Positions 20,812 through 31,173 of a stretch of DNA of 64,000 bases are shown here, piece after piece (position 1 is the stretch's first letter; each line of letters opens with the position of its first letter). The DNA is from Prostheceraeus crozeri (lineage: Eukaryota; Platyhelminthes; Polycladida; Euryleptidae). Location: assembly GCA_907163375.1 (NCBI GenBank), contig CAJQUW010009039.1:62001-126000 (forward strand). Direction: 5' to 3'. The position numbers were made by a program, and so were the translations under genes. The notes beneath the pieces are model-generated. The model saw only the letters and a program-made list of their open reading frames with translations. It did no database searches and was not told the origin of the DNA.

Positions 20812-21108
20812 TTACTCAATATATGCTCCATAACTAATGACAGATTCCGAAATATCCGGTACAAATATTTCGCGCAAACAATCAAGACAAGACCATATGT
20901 TTTCATGCTCTATGTGGTAAGAGAAAATAGGATAGAATATAAGGTTATCATCTACTGTGATTAATAGTTGACATTCGAACATTAGAACACGATACTCATA
21001 AAAGATATTTCTTTGTTTCTTACTTTCATCAAGTGGAGAATTCGCTTGAGTTTCTGAAGTATCATTCATTGTACTTTCTTGTAAGTTCACCGTATCTGCA
21101 CGTTTCAT
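20812..21108 (-). CDS. Small unknown ORF, 98 aa
   Basis: Open frame with an acidic/serine start (DTSETQANSPLDESKKQ) and a hydrophobic, Tyr/Cys-containing remainder. Only 42 bp downstream of the ORF at 21151-21393 on the same strand. No family recognised. Could lie in an intron of the host gene or in an unidentified element. Confidence 0.3.
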   Translation of the reverse strand: MKRADTVNLQESTMNDTSETQANSPLDESKKQRNIFYEYRVLMFECQLLITVDDNLIFYPIFSYHIEHENIWSCLDCLREIFVPDISESVISYGAYIE

Positions 21109-21150
21109 TTGTATTAATGTAAAGGATTTACGTGAAATGCGATCTGCCCG

Positions 21151-21393
21151 TTAGCTTTCGCTGTCAGTGGGATTTGAACCAATCAATGATTTGAGATACT
21201 CATCGGCTGCTTTTCGAGAATTAAAATGACCTTTCTCACTGCCTGGTAACTGAATCCATTCCTTTTTATTTGGCACAGATGATCTTTCAATAAAAGTGGA
21301 AATTCTTCTGGAAACAAATTGATAAAATTGATTAGAAATTTCTCCTATCACAATCAGATACCACGAGTTACTAGGATATCCTTCTGTGCTCAT
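21151..21393 (-). CDS. Small unknown ORF, 80 aa
   Basis: Begins MSTEGYPSNSWYLIVIGEIS and continues through QFVSRRISTFIERSS and KAADEYLKSLIG. Codon use looks protein-like. The repeat CATAATGGATGA occurs three times just upstream. No family recognised. Confidence 0.3.
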   Translation of the reverse strand: MSTEGYPSNSWYLIVIGEISNQFYQFVSRRISTFIERSSVPNKKEWIQLPGSEKGHFNSRKAADEYLKSLIGSNPTDSES

Positions 21394-22012
21394 CCATTAT
21401 GATTTCCTAACTTTTATGAATCATCCATTATGATTATTTTAAAATCATCCATTATGATTTCCGAACTTTTATGAATTCTGATAACCGATCTTTTGAAAAT
21501 TGAAGTACAGTTTATTCTGGTAATTGAAAAAATTATGTTCAGCCTCATGCATTCCGTCAACATGATCAACCCTTGAAGCAGACTGGTAGCACATATCACT
21601 TGGTAAACTAAATTAAGCCGATTATTACCAATTCCTTTCTTTGTTATATCGGATTCTCATCTTCCTATCATATGTCAACTAGTATCATAAGCTCAATTAT
21701 TACCAGATTTAGCTTATTCACGTCACGGAGTCACGTCACGAATGGTTATATTTATGAATTATACTTACATTTACTAACTCTTTCACTTACAGTTATCCAT
21801 GCCTATGTCTAGATAAGACAGATTCGTTGCAGGCGGAAGACAAGTTTTCAAACTATAGATCAACGAAAAACATGAGATTACTTTTTCCATTATTTAATAT
21901 GCGAGTAGGACACCCAAACCGTGATATATAGTTTCTATACGAGTATGCACACCGTTCATAACGTTTGAGAACAAGTATACAAACTTAAATGGACTGTCTG
22001 ATAGAAACTCAC

Positions 22013-22145
22013 CTCTCATCCACGGATAAAGGAGCCGGCCAAAAGCACAACTGATGCCTCTGTTTAGTTGATTTCGGTATCACCCAAGAAGACGGAGCTG
22101 TGAACAGTGACTTTGGTCGTCGTCGAAAAAGTCGAAGACTGTGAA
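22013..22145 (-). CDS. Probable host exon (PSSW...CFWP segment)
   Basis: 133-nt exon candidate between CTTTACAG acceptor and GAGAG^GTGAGT donor on the minus strand. It is open in one frame that reads LFRRRPKSLFTAPSSWVIP then HQLCFWPAPLSVDER. PSSW...C.WP is the pattern I associate with the N-terminus of DUF4806-type proteins. It ends in a different phase from the exon at 20146, so an intervening exon would be needed. Confidence 0.4.
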
Positions 22146-23655
22146 CTGTAAAGAAAATCAAATCCAATAATCAATGTATATGCAAATAATGAAGAACTAG
22201 ATGGTAATTACTGTTGATGCTCTTGATGCTTGAAACAAGTCAGAATATAAGCATGTTATAGTAATGAAGTGGTCAGTCATTATGGAAACCGAAGAAGTTA
22301 CTCAATTTGTTCATTTCATAGTCCTCATAGAGCAACATAACATAGAACAACATACCACATATACAAAAATGGACATTAATGGAGCAGAGCATAGATACAA
22401 GATAAAATTTTACGCAGGTCAACATCAAAAGTTCAACAGCTTTTAGGGGCCATGAGGCAGTAATATGGCTACCGAAAACCCTGTTTGCAGAAAACTTGAA
22501 TAACTAGTGGTTTTTTTAAACATTGTCTTGGTCGTTCATATTACGCTTTGGGAGGGCCAAGTATAGACATCAATTTCACGAAGATTAATGATGTCTTTCT
22601 AGTTCTTTATTTTTGGGTGCTTGAGGAAAGGAAGCTGAGATTTGTGAGATTGGCTAAATAACTACCAGTATCACCACTATGAATGAAATTGATACAATAC
22701 CATAGAACCCATATTTTCACTATGTTATCTAGGTCGTACGCCCTTATGGATAACGCGTAGTGCTCAGATTATAAGATCAAAAGTTAAAAAGATTACAATA
22801 CACATGGTCTTACCGATACATATAGGCCTAACTGTAACTAATATCAGTCGTCGAGTTTATGACGTATCCTTTTAACTTCATATATGTACTAACTTAAAAT
22901 AGTCATAACGCACAAAAGAATAATGATAACGGAGAATTATATCCAACATCATTGACCTGAAAATACAACTTAATTGTTGGATAAAACCACGTCGAAAAAT
23001 ACATCCTCATTCAGCAAATCCATCTGATTGGCCGATGGGATGAATGAAATTCGTAATGCACATGAACTGTAGACAATCAATGCCTATTCTTGGTATATTT
23101 CTATGCATATCCTTAATTCTCATGTAGAAGATCATGAACTAGAATGAATAGTGAAGCGAATAATATGCGAGAATAATATTATGCGAGCATAACATAAGAT
23201 AATGATTGAACTATTTAATCAGCCAATGGGAAGGGATGGCAAAAAATAGCTTTTCGACATAAACGCACAGTCATAAACGGATTATGTGATAAAATTAAAT
23301 CAAAGCAGGAAAGCATAAAATTATAACAAACTCTGACATAGAAATTGCAAAACGAGCTTATTCTATCGTGTTTTCAGTTCAACCAACCTCAAAGGCATTA
23401 CAGAAATATCATCTTCAAACATGATTGTCATTAACAAGAATTTTGCATAGTGATACACAAAGCATGGATATTTTAACTGGCCTGGTGAAGAAATGAACGG
23501 AAACTACCTCAGGAAATTCATTCTTAGCTAATACCTTTCTTGTATTCTCAAAGAAATTATTTTGATTGCGAACCTTTTTCATTTAAGACTCCTGTTCTAT
23601 TTTGCAATGTTTTATTGAATATATCATTGAACACATGATTCAAAGATGTAGAAAA

Positions 23656-23683
23656 CGTTTACCATTATTAGTAATGGTAAACG
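23656..23683. repeat. Perfect 12-bp hairpin
   Basis: CGTTTACCATTA, loop TTAG, TAATGGTAAACG. Confidence 0.8.
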
Positions 23684-24387
23684 GCAGATAGCATGGTATG
23701 AACCTGTATGGCTAGACATACTGCCCATAGATTTACATGCTTTCATCAATTACTCATCTCAAATAAACCTATATGTTAGCATTTTCTAAATATCGTCACA
23801 AGAAATTATATATAACACTCCTCAGCAGCGGCAACAAATCTGTTAACTTTGGAAAAAGCAACTTATTGTTTTTGTGCCAGCTGGTCATAGATTTGATCTA
23901 TGGTTTGTGATGATTGAACTCTTTGAATATGTGTTTTGGGTAATCGCCTACCTCAGAAATGTTAAGCCATAGACAATGCTAATGCATTAAACTTACAGAA
24001 TATTTATAAAACTCCAACATAAACGAATTAAACATGGAATTAAAGATAGGTCAAGCAAGTTAAAAATATGAAGACTGTTTGATTATCTTGTTTTTAAAGA
24101 GCCAAAACAAGAAAACGTAAAGATGCAGACATGCAGGCCAGCTAAGAGATTGAATTCAGTTTTTGTTTTAGTCTTTAAAAAACAAGACTTCATTTAAGTT
24201 CGAACTTTTCAGCTGGGATGTCCACATTCACATGGCGAAGATCAGACAGACCAGCTAGGACTTTTGAAACTACAAATACTGGCATGCAGCATGCTATTAG
24301 AATAGCAAAATAATTCACTTAATTAAAAGGAATGAAATTCGAGTGAGATTACACTGCATTGTTAATTGGAACTGTTCATAATCTAAG

Positions 24388-24701
24388 ATTCTGCCGGCAG
24401 AATTTTCAGCCGAGATAATGAATGACGTTATAATACTGACATCGGCAGAATATTCAGTGGTTTTTATGCTGTCATTCATTGGCTCCACTGAATATTGACT
24501 GCCTGCATAATGTAGTTATTGTACAAACTTATACTAAAAAATCTCTGAAAGCATATAAGATCGATTTAAGTGTTGTTAAAATATCCATTTGAATTAATGT
24601 ATTAATGTATTATTCTGTCATTTTTCGCCATCGTTCATCAACACGACTGTAAATTCTATACCGACGGAATGTGAATCAGCTTAATATTCAGCCGGCTGAA
24701 T
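24388..24701. repeat. Pair of related 16-bp palindromes
   Basis: ATTCTGCCGGCAGAAT at 24388-24403 and ATTCAGCCGGCTGAAT at 24686-24701 share the pattern ATTC-W-GCCGGC-W-GAAT. Further GAATATTCAGTGG / CCACTGAATATT copies lie between. Possibly the ends of a small non-autonomous element. Confidence 0.45.
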
Positions 24702-24989
24702 TTCAGTTAATCTATATCTAAATTGTAGGCTTTCTGTATAGATCTCTAAAAAATATCGAATGAAAAGCTGTCGCAAATTCGCGTCAAAGCATAATCAACC
24801 ATTGCAATTACTGATATATTGCACCCAAATGAACAGGCCTAGTACAATTAGATTCTAATGAAAAGGCTGACTCTTCCTATATTATGCTCATATATTGCTT
24901 AGTACTCATAAACAACTTAATGCTGCAACTTAGTACTTAACAAACTCGGATATCCGTCATTATATCTTAAGGATACTCATCCGGTTTAT

Positions 24990-25205
24990 CCTTGTGAGGT
25001 ATGACCTTCAAATATCCGTGCACTATCCACGGATATCGACTATCCTTCTCATCATCTGCCACGGAAAATAGAGGATATCTCCCGCATATCCGTGGATATC
25101 TGTTATCCTCTTATCACCGTATCGACTTATTAAAAGTAATCCGCGGTTTTTTTGTGGTTATCTTCCCTGTATCCGTTCGTTCCGCGGATTTTTCTTGCTG
25201 GGTGC
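24990..25205. repeat. GGATA-rich inverted repeats before Polinton
   Basis: Many ATATCCGTG / CACGGATAT pairs, for example ATATCCGTG-CACTATC-CACGGATAT at about 25012-25036. Immediately abuts the point where similarity to copies A and B begins (about 25206). Confidence 0.5.
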
Positions 25206-25245
25206 ACAATGAGGATCATCATACAATGAGAATCAAGCATTTCTA

Positions 25246-25253
25246 TATAAATA
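25246..25253 (+). promoter_or_regulatory. TATA box of g1 copy C
   Basis: TATAAATA, 93-100 bp upstream of the one-codon exon at 25346-25348, as in copies A and B. Confidence 0.65.
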
Positions 25254-25345
25254 GCGAGCTTTCCACAGTGAGAATCATTCCATCGTTGAATCGCACGAGT
25301 GACGGACGCACATTTTCTCTCTCTCTATTCTATTATCCAACTAAA

Positions 25346-26105
25346 ATGGTAAGTCGCTACTTCCCTCCCTCTCCTCCCTTGAACGTAAACTTAATACAAT
25401 CTTTTTCATATTCAGGCATCTACTCCATCTGCTGCACTAGTAGGACAAAATGGCGGTCAGACGTTACAAGGTTCGCTTCAATCAGATCATCTACAACTGA
25501 GGCCAGTGGAAGAAACAACCAAGGTACATAATCCTACACCGCTACAGCGTAAATTTAAACAAGTCTTGCGTTATGACGATCATAGCGTGGTACTGCAAAC
25601 GGGAATGCTCCCTTCCACGGATGTCAAGATAATGCGCAATCAGTATGGGGACTACATACTGATCCCCGTGAGTCCGTACATTCGTCACCAACTTGATATT
25701 ATTGAAGAGTACGTGACATTAAATATGGACATTCCTACTCTTCTTGCTCAAGAGTGGAAGGCGAGAGATGACAAGGATACTCCCCATAGAAAGATTTGGG
25801 ATGCTAATCACATTTGTCTACCGGTATCACATTGGTGCACTTACTATACGAAGGAGGGAGATCATTCAACATCCATCACATGCGACGAGCTCGGAGAAGG
25901 TACTTGGGATATCCTTTTCAAAGTGAATGGGCTATATTATGGTCGGCACAAGGATAATAAAATAGCCTCTCTCTCCATGCATATGGAATCCATCCTATAT
26001 AGCCCAAAACAACCCAACGTGGATGACATAATTGATCAAATCCTTAACAGCAGTGATACGAAGCGCAAGTCGGAGAAGAATGCTGCCTTACTAGTCCTTT
26101 CCTAA
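25346..26105 (+). CDS. g1, copy C (unknown Polinton end gene)
   Basis: Exon 1 is only the ATG at 25346-25348. The intron is 25349-25415 (67 bp) and exon 2 is 25416-26105, giving about 230 residues. Reads Met-Ala-Ser-Thr-Pro-Ser then a Gln/Ser/Thr linker, the conserved middle (LIPVSPYIRHQLDIIEEYV, WDILFKVNGLYYGRHKDNK) and a basic tail. Compared with copies A and B, many differences are silent or conservative, which argues that the frame was under selection. No family recognised. Confidence 0.65.
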
Positions 26106-26128
26106 CTCTACCCTATGACAATTCGCTG

Positions 26129-26254
26129 ATGTGCTTTGAGTGTCGTGGACGTGGTCTTATTAGATACATTTTACTTCTTCGTTGCCATCATATCATTTGT
26201 GTATTTTGTCGTGAAAAGCATCGATGTAATTCTTCATTTTGTGATATGTTATAG
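26129..26254 (+). CDS. 41-aa RING-like protein, copy C
   Basis: Protein identical to copy A, although the flanking genes differ. C-x2-C, C-x-H-x2-C-x2-C and C-x4-C ligands. Lies between g1 and the exonuclease. Confidence 0.5.
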   Translation: MCFECRGRGLIRYILLLRCHHIICVFCREKHRCNSSFCDML

Positions 26255-26288
26255 AACGTTTCCTTAGATGTGTAAATTTCCGTTTTAG

Positions 26289-26837
26289 GCTTCTATCATC
26301 ATTTTTATGGATTGTGAGGGTGAACCTGTACAGGAGCTCAGTGCTATTGCTATGAACAATTGGACATATCAGATTGTTAGTGCCTATCATCAACATGCCA
26401 ACTGTGATCCCAATGTTGATCAATGGGCGAGAAAACACATTCATGGACTTAATCTGAAATATTTGCAAGACTATGGCTTTTCTTGTGAGAGTGCTGTTCT
26501 TATTGACTTTAAACGATGGCTAGCTGCTTTCAATGTTATACGCATCTTTTGTAATGATCCTACTAAGGAGAGGAAAGTATTTCTCAATCTAATCATTGAC
26601 GATACTTTGCTCCCGCCTTGGGATAGTAGAGTGAATCAACATTATCATGAAGTCACGAAACGTTTTAAGGATTTGTGTGTTCCTATTTTGTATGTTCGTT
26701 GTAGTAGCTACGTTCATAAACAATGCTTCTTTCCTCCTTACCTCAACACTGCCAAAGTCCTGTATGGTTATCATTGCTCGCTGTATGATAGTTACCAGCT
26801 GTATCTATTTTATCTCTTTCAAACCATTGATTTATAA
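26289..26837 (+). CDS. DEDDh 3'-5' exonuclease-like protein, copy C
   Basis: About 182 residues, read from the TTTTAG acceptor at 26288. Strand 1 ASIIIFMDCEGEPVQELSAI gives motif I (Asp-x-Glu). A middle Asn-Asp (FCNDP) is a candidate second motif. YGYHCSLYDSYQLYLF gives the His-x4-Asp of the third motif, ordered as in RNase T/DnaQ-like nucleases. Would remove nucleotides from 3' ends of DNA or RNA. No exon-internal ATG is needed if it is spliced to the g1 one-codon exon (ATG^GCT). AATAAA poly(A) signal at about 26862. This is the only whole copy of the three. Confidence 0.6.
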   Translation, partial: ASIIIFMDCEGEPVQELSAIAMNNWTYQIVSAYHQHANCDPNVDQWARKHIHGLNLKYLQDYGFSCESAVLIDFKRWLAAFNVIRIFCNDPTKERKVFLNLIIDDTLLPPWDSRVNQHYHEVTKRFKDLCVPILYVRCSSYVHKQCFFPPYLNTAKVLYGYHCSLYDSYQLYLFYLFQTIDL

Positions 26838-26849
26838 TGCATGCTTGTT

Positions 26850-27373
26850 ACCGTTATTCAATAAATGTTACTATGAGAAGAGTTGTTTTCATGCAATAGA
26901 TGGGTTAGATAAAGTAGTAGTAGTAGTAGTAGAAGTGTATATTTAAAATAAAATGAAAATCAAAGTCAATACACAAATAAATGGCATCACGATTATGAGG
27001 TACATGTACTTATACATCAACGAGAAATGTAAACAATCATAACTGGTAGACATTTCAAAGCATGAAGTCCGGTTCAATGAAGCAGAAGAAACTTTGAAAG
27101 TCACTTTCGCACGAGATTATCATTTGCAGAGAACATATTATTCATTAAAAGCGCTGTATGCGGAATGAAAGAAGTTTGGCGGAGGTGAGTCCTGCAACAT
27201 TCAACACAAAAATGTCCACTTCTGTCGAAACCTAGGGATCAATGAATGAAGAGCGTGAAATTCGTTGCCAGCAGCTTCGGTGAAAAGTTTCTGACTTTGG
27301 TTTGCTCGTCGACGTTTCATGGAGGAAAGACTGCAGTCACATACGAAGCTATTTCCAAATAAAAAGGGCGATC
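26850..27373. other. Intergenic stretch with (GTA)n tract
   Basis: Contains a poly(A) signal, GTAGTAGTAGTAGTAGTAG near 26915, and AT-rich sequence. No gene seen. The palindrome arms lack most of this interval. Confidence 0.4.
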
Positions 27374-27784
27374 ATGTCTTTCTCAAATGACTGCGGAACA
27401 TTACATTTTCATAGACAAAGTTTAAAAGGAGCTGTTCAAGATTATGTGATAAATTTTTATAAAGATGAGACCGACATCGAAGCAGTGATCGATGATGCTA
27501 GCACTCTATTTCTAGAGTTAATGAATACATTCTCTGATAGCATTGTCATGGCGCGATTAGTTGCGAAAATTAAGTTTAGTCATTTTGGAAAGGAAGAGGT
27601 GGAAAGTCGCTCTTTCCATTTTGCTTCTTATTCAATGGAAGTGGTAGATCACCCCGAAGAATTTTTTAAAAGACATATGATAAAAATTGTTGAACGTCTT
27701 AACGCATTTAACCATCATGGTAGCAGTCTAGTGATTGAAGCGATTTCAGATATTCACATTCAACTTTCTATAAAGAAAAATTGA
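27374..27784 (+). CDS. Polinton core protein, 136 aa, unknown
   Basis: Start chosen at ATG 27374 because similarity with the palindrome arms begins there (MSFSNDCGTL). Mixed alpha/beta, acidic middle (KDETDIEAVIDDASTLFLEL). Overlaps the next gene by a few bases. Unrecognised. As the first core gene it marks where the palindrome arms were cut. Confidence 0.55.
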   Translation: MSFSNDCGTLHFHRQSLKGAVQDYVINFYKDETDIEAVIDDASTLFLELMNTFSDSIVMARLVAKIKFSHFGKEEVESRSFHFASYSMEVVDHPEEFFKRHMIKIVERLNAFNHHGSSLVIEAISDIHIQLSIKKN

Positions 27785-27786
27785 AA

Positions 27787-28152
27787 ATGCAGTGGTACTT
27801 GATTGTAGCACAACTGGTTTTCGAGCTATCCCTGCTCACTCTCGAAGTATATTCCTTCTGTACATGCGTCTATTATTTAGAAAAGGCTAGCAAATTCATA
27901 TCTTCAGAAAGACTTGCTATAGACATCAGTAACGGTGAAACTATGTGTTGTGATGTATGTAAGCGAAAGGATGGAAATGAAAAGCGCATCTTCAAGAGAT
28001 GTAAGCATGCTTTTGTCAACGCTGTTTCATACGTAATTGCATTCAACTTTGCAAATGTAACCACTGTGATATTGCTCATTTCGAGTGTCACTTATGCCGC
28101 AATAGTTAGTACCTATGCAAATGTGGTAAAGACAGGTTTTAGCAAAGACTAA
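27787..28152 (+). CDS. Polinton membrane protein with cysteine loop
   Basis: About 121 residues: N-terminal hydrophobic helix (WYLIVAQLVFELSLLTLEVY), a soluble loop with CCDVCKRKDG and a later Cys-His pair, and a C-terminal membrane segment (NVTTVILLISSVTYAAIVS). Probably two membrane spans around a zinc or disulfide loop. Packed head to tail with its neighbours. Function unknown; a virion membrane or entry-related role is conceivable but unsupported. Confidence 0.55.
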   Translation: MQWYLIVAQLVFELSLLTLEVYSFCTCVYYLEKASKFISSERLAIDISNGETMCCDVCKRKDGNEKRIFKRCKHAFVNAVSYVIAFNFANVTTVILLISSVTYAAIVSTYANVVKTGFSKD

Positions 28153-28160
28153 CACGGAAA

Positions 28161-28526
28161 ATGGCGAAACGTAAAATGACGAAACGTAAAAGTCAAAAGT
28201 CTTCAAAGTTTTCTTCAGCCATTCAAGCTCTCCGACGAATGAAAGCAAATCAGCGATACAATGCTATACGACATGCTAACGATAAATTCATTTGTGAAAT
28301 TATTTCTCATGTGAGAAAGTTGAGGACGAAGAAATTAGCACCAAAACAACGAAAGTTACTTAAGCGATATACTACAAAATTGCGTTTCATCTCCAATCCT
28401 AAAGTCACCCTTCAAAGAAAGAGGGAAACTCTAACACAAAAGGGCGGTTTCCTTTCAGCGTTACTACCGATACTAGCTCCTGTCGTGGGCAACGTATTGG
28501 GTAGCATCTTTGGCTCTAAGCGTTAA
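28161..28526 (+). CDS. pX/core-like basic protein with hydrophobic tail
   Basis: 121 residues, very Lys/Arg-rich for the first 90 (MAKRKMTKRKSQKSSKF), ending GGFLSALLPILAPVVGNVLG then SIFGSKR. A basic body plus a Gly-rich amphipathic tail matches the small DNA-binding minor virion proteins of Polintons and adintoviruses that are compared with adenovirus pX/pVI. Would condense DNA or disturb membranes inside the particle. Confidence 0.6.
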   Translation: MAKRKMTKRKSQKSSKFSSAIQALRRMKANQRYNAIRHANDKFICEIISHVRKLRTKKLAPKQRKLLKRYTTKLRFISNPKVTLQRKRETLTQKGGFLSALLPILAPVVGNVLGSIFGSKR

Positions 28527-28557
28527 TTATGCAAATGTTGAATCTCAAAGTATCAAA

Positions 28558-29175
28558 ATGGATTTCAGACTTCAATGCGATAAAGTTATGACTGTATCAG
28601 GTCCATCTCATGCAGGTAAAACTGTTTTCACGCTGAATTTATTGGATAAAAGAAGGAAGTTGTTTAAGGAACCTATCAATCGAGTGATTTGGTGTTATGG
28701 TATTTATCAACCGTCGCTCTTTCAGGAATTGCAAAGTCGCAACTTTATTCGTCATGAAGGAATTATTCCAGTGGATAAACTTCAGTCTAATGATGTTGTT
28801 GTATTGGATGATCTATTAAAAGAAAGTAAGAATTCCAAAGATGTTACAGATATGTTCACTCGCGCAGCACATCATAAAAGGTGCTTTATCATCTATATCA
28901 CACAAAATTTGTTTCCTGATGGAAAAGAAGCTCGTACACGAAACCTGAATACACACTATTATGCTATTTTCAAGAATCCGCGAGATAAAAGTCAATTTGA
29001 AATTTTAGCGCGACAAGTTGCACCCAGAGGATCAAAAGCCTTAATTGAAATTTTTCAAGCAGCTACTGAAAAACCACACGGTTACTTATTCATTGACTTT
29101 ACGCAAGAGTGTCCGGAAGAATTTAGATTTCGAAGTGATATTTTGAAAACTCCCATGATTATCTACAAACTATGA
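28558..29175 (+). CDS. Genome-packaging ATPase (FtsK/HerA type)
   Basis: 205 residues from the in-frame ATG at 28558. Walker A GPSHAGKT near residue 15, Walker B VVVLDD near residue 80, and a sensor-like YITQNLF. Short length and the GPSxAGKT box match the Polinton and adintovirus packaging ATPase, which pumps the genome into the capsid. The frame looks whole. Overlaps the next gene by 4 bp. Confidence 0.88.
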   Translation: MDFRLQCDKVMTVSGPSHAGKTVFTLNLLDKRRKLFKEPINRVIWCYGIYQPSLFQELQSRNFIRHEGIIPVDKLQSNDVVVLDDLLKESKNSKDVTDMFTRAAHHKRCFIIYITQNLFPDGKEARTRNLNTHYYAIFKNPRDKSQFEILARQVAPRGSKALIEIFQAATEKPHGYLFIDFTQECPEEFRFRSDILKTPMIIYKL

Positions 29176-29864
29176 GTTCTTATTCTCGCATGATTGTTAT
29201 TCCTCAGGATGAATATGTACAATTGACTGCCATGCAGCAAGTAAAGCAACCTCTTGCAAATCAAATGTATAGGAAAGAATTAGATTATCAGCAAAATGTT
29301 CACATCAAAGATCCACATCGTGCTGTATTATTACAATCGGAAACTGTTGAACAATTGAAAAATTTGAAGAATAAGATGCGTGACTCCGTGTCGACTGCTA
29401 CACCTTTAGCATCTCGTTCACATGCCATATCTCTTTTCAACAGTATTGAACCCCATCTCAATGTAAATGATAGAGGACAAATCATTACAGATGAAAATAA
29501 AGTGATTGATGCTTCACGTTATGAAGACTTGATTCAGTATGCGACACGTAGAAAGCGCCGTCAGGGCTATGTTCCACCTGGTTGGACATACTTTCTTAAA
29601 CTATTGAAAAAGCATAATGTGCCAAAATTTGCTTTGAATAATGAGACATTGAAAGAACTTGATTCAACAGTGGCTACTGCTCCAATGCTTCAGACGATGA
29701 AAATGCCAACAAATTGGTTTAAGACGTCACCTTCTACATCCCCTCCCACACTCACTAAGCAAACAAGAGGAAGAACTCGACGTAGATCTACATCGCCACT
29801 AAAACTAGTAAAAGGAAAACGTAAAACAGCTCCTACCAAGAAATACATGTTCTCAGACTATTAA
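29172..29864 (+). CDS. Conserved Polinton protein, 230 aa, unknown
   Basis: Follows the ATPase with a 4-bp ATGA overlap. The N-terminal half is helical and charged (VLLQSETVEQLKNLKNKMRD). A middle block SRYEDLIQYATRRKRRQGYV then PPGWTYFLKLLKKHNVP looks like a folded domain, and the tail is basic (TRGRTRRRSTSPLKLVKGKR). The position between ATPase and integrase is typical for an unassigned core protein in invertebrate Polintons. Whole frame. Confidence 0.6.
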   Translation: MSSYSRMIVIPQDEYVQLTAMQQVKQPLANQMYRKELDYQQNVHIKDPHRAVLLQSETVEQLKNLKNKMRDSVSTATPLASRSHAISLFNSIEPHLNVNDRGQIITDENKVIDASRYEDLIQYATRRKRRQGYVPPGWTYFLKLLKKHNVPKFALNNETLKELDSTVATAPMLQTMKMPTNWFKTSPSTSPPTLTKQTRGRTRRRSTSPLKLVKGKRKTAPTKKYMFSDY

Positions 29865-29865
29865 T

Positions 29866-30081
29866 ATGAAGCAGATGTGTTGCTTGCCATGTAATGAGCC
29901 GCCAGAGGTGAGTGTCGTTGTCACTTGCACTTGCTGCGCCAGCTCTCACAATGAAACTCCTAAGCAATGTGAACACGATCGCAAAACCGCTAAAGCTAAA
30001 TGCTGCAGTTGTTGTAAATGTAGAAAGGCAAGAAAGCAAAATGATGAGAAGGAGGAAAAAGAGTCAGTCGTCATCGACTGA
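29866..30081 (+). CDS. Cysteine-rich 71-aa protein
   Basis: Starts 2 bp after the previous stop. Fourteen cysteines, with CCLPC, CTCCA and CCSCCKCRKARKQ clusters, then a Lys/Glu tail. Overlaps the integrase start in another frame by about 40 bp. Cysteine density suggests metal binding or a secreted knot. Could be chance, but the tight start-stop spacing fits the operon-like packing. Confidence 0.4.
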   Translation: MKQMCCLPCNEPPEVSVVVTCTCCASSHNETPKQCEHDRKTAKAKCCSCCKCRKARKQNDEKEEKESVVID

Positions 30082-31132
30082 GCGTTTGAAGTCAATCTAT
30101 TATAATGTAAAACATCCGGCAGGATTTGCATCGATCAAGAAATTATCAAAAGCGAGTGGTCTTCCACAATCACAAGTGAAACGATGGTTAAAGGGTCAGG
30201 CTACCTATACACTCCACAAACAAGCGAAAAAGAAGTACCGCACCCGCCATTATATTGTTCATGACATCGATGAACAGTGGCAAGCAGATTTGTTTGATGT
30301 TGCCTCCATTTCAAAACATAACTCGGGCAATAATTTTATTTTAACCGTCATTGATATTTTCTCGCGTTATGCGTGGGCTCAACCTTTAAAAACTAAAGAA
30401 GGGAAATGAGTAGCAAAAGCATTCCAAACAATTTTTCGAGAAGGTCGCATTCCAAAAAGAATTCAGAGTGATCAAGGAAAAGAGTTTGAAAATCAATATG
30501 TGAGAAGATTATTTGAGAGGCATGACATTGAGTTGTTTAGTGTAAAGAGTGCTTATAAAGCTGCACTCGTTGAACGTTTTAATCGCACATTAAAAAATCG
30601 CTTGTGGCGACATTTTACTGCCAACTTGACACAAAATTGGACAAAGGTTCTACAAGATACACTCCATGCCTACAATCACTCTGTTCATCGTTCTATTGGA
30701 CTCAGACCAGTAGATGTAAATGCTGACAATGTAGATAGAGTGCGCGAATCATTCCAGCGTAAACGCACTCATGTGAAAAGTGATGTGAAAATTGCTGACA
30801 AAGTTCGTATCTCAAAAGTGAAAAGTGTTTTTGCCAAAGGGTACCTTCCGAATTGGTCAGAGGAGGTATTTACAGTATCAAGGATTGATCAAAAAGACTC
30901 TCCCACCACCTACAAGTTGAAAGACTACAATAATGAAGAAATTGAGGGTAGCTTTTACCGCGATGAGATTGAGGTAGTCACTGAAAGTGAGACATATTTG
31001 GTAGAGAAAATCATCCGATATAAAAAACGGCAAGGTGAAGAATGGTGTCTTGTGAAATGGGCTGGTTATCCTTCAAGTATGAACTCTTGGATGCGTCGTG
31101 CCGACATCTTTCATCTAAGTGATCAACAGTGA
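30041..31132 (+). pseudogene. Polinton integrase with chromodomain (broken)
   Basis: Retroviral-type integrase: an N-terminal helix-turn-helix region (ASIKKLSKASGLPQSQVKRW), catalytic core with WQADLFDV, NFILTVIDIFSRYAW, SDQGKEF and YKAALVERFNRTLKNRLWR, and a C-terminal chromodomain (VEKIIRYKKRQGEEWCLVKW then AGYPSSMNSW). It would insert the element, giving 6-bp duplications in this family. Broken. Confidence 0.9.
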
Positions 31133-31173
31133 TTCATGCAAAGTTGTAACTAACAATGTTTAGGGTTTGAGCT

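Larger units (their letters stand above)
22146..24990. other. AT-rich host DNA without a gene
   Basis: No supported coding sequence. Contains a perfect 12-bp hairpin with a TTAG loop at 23656-23683 and two related 16-bp palindromes at 24388-24403 and 24686-24701. Confidence 0.5.
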
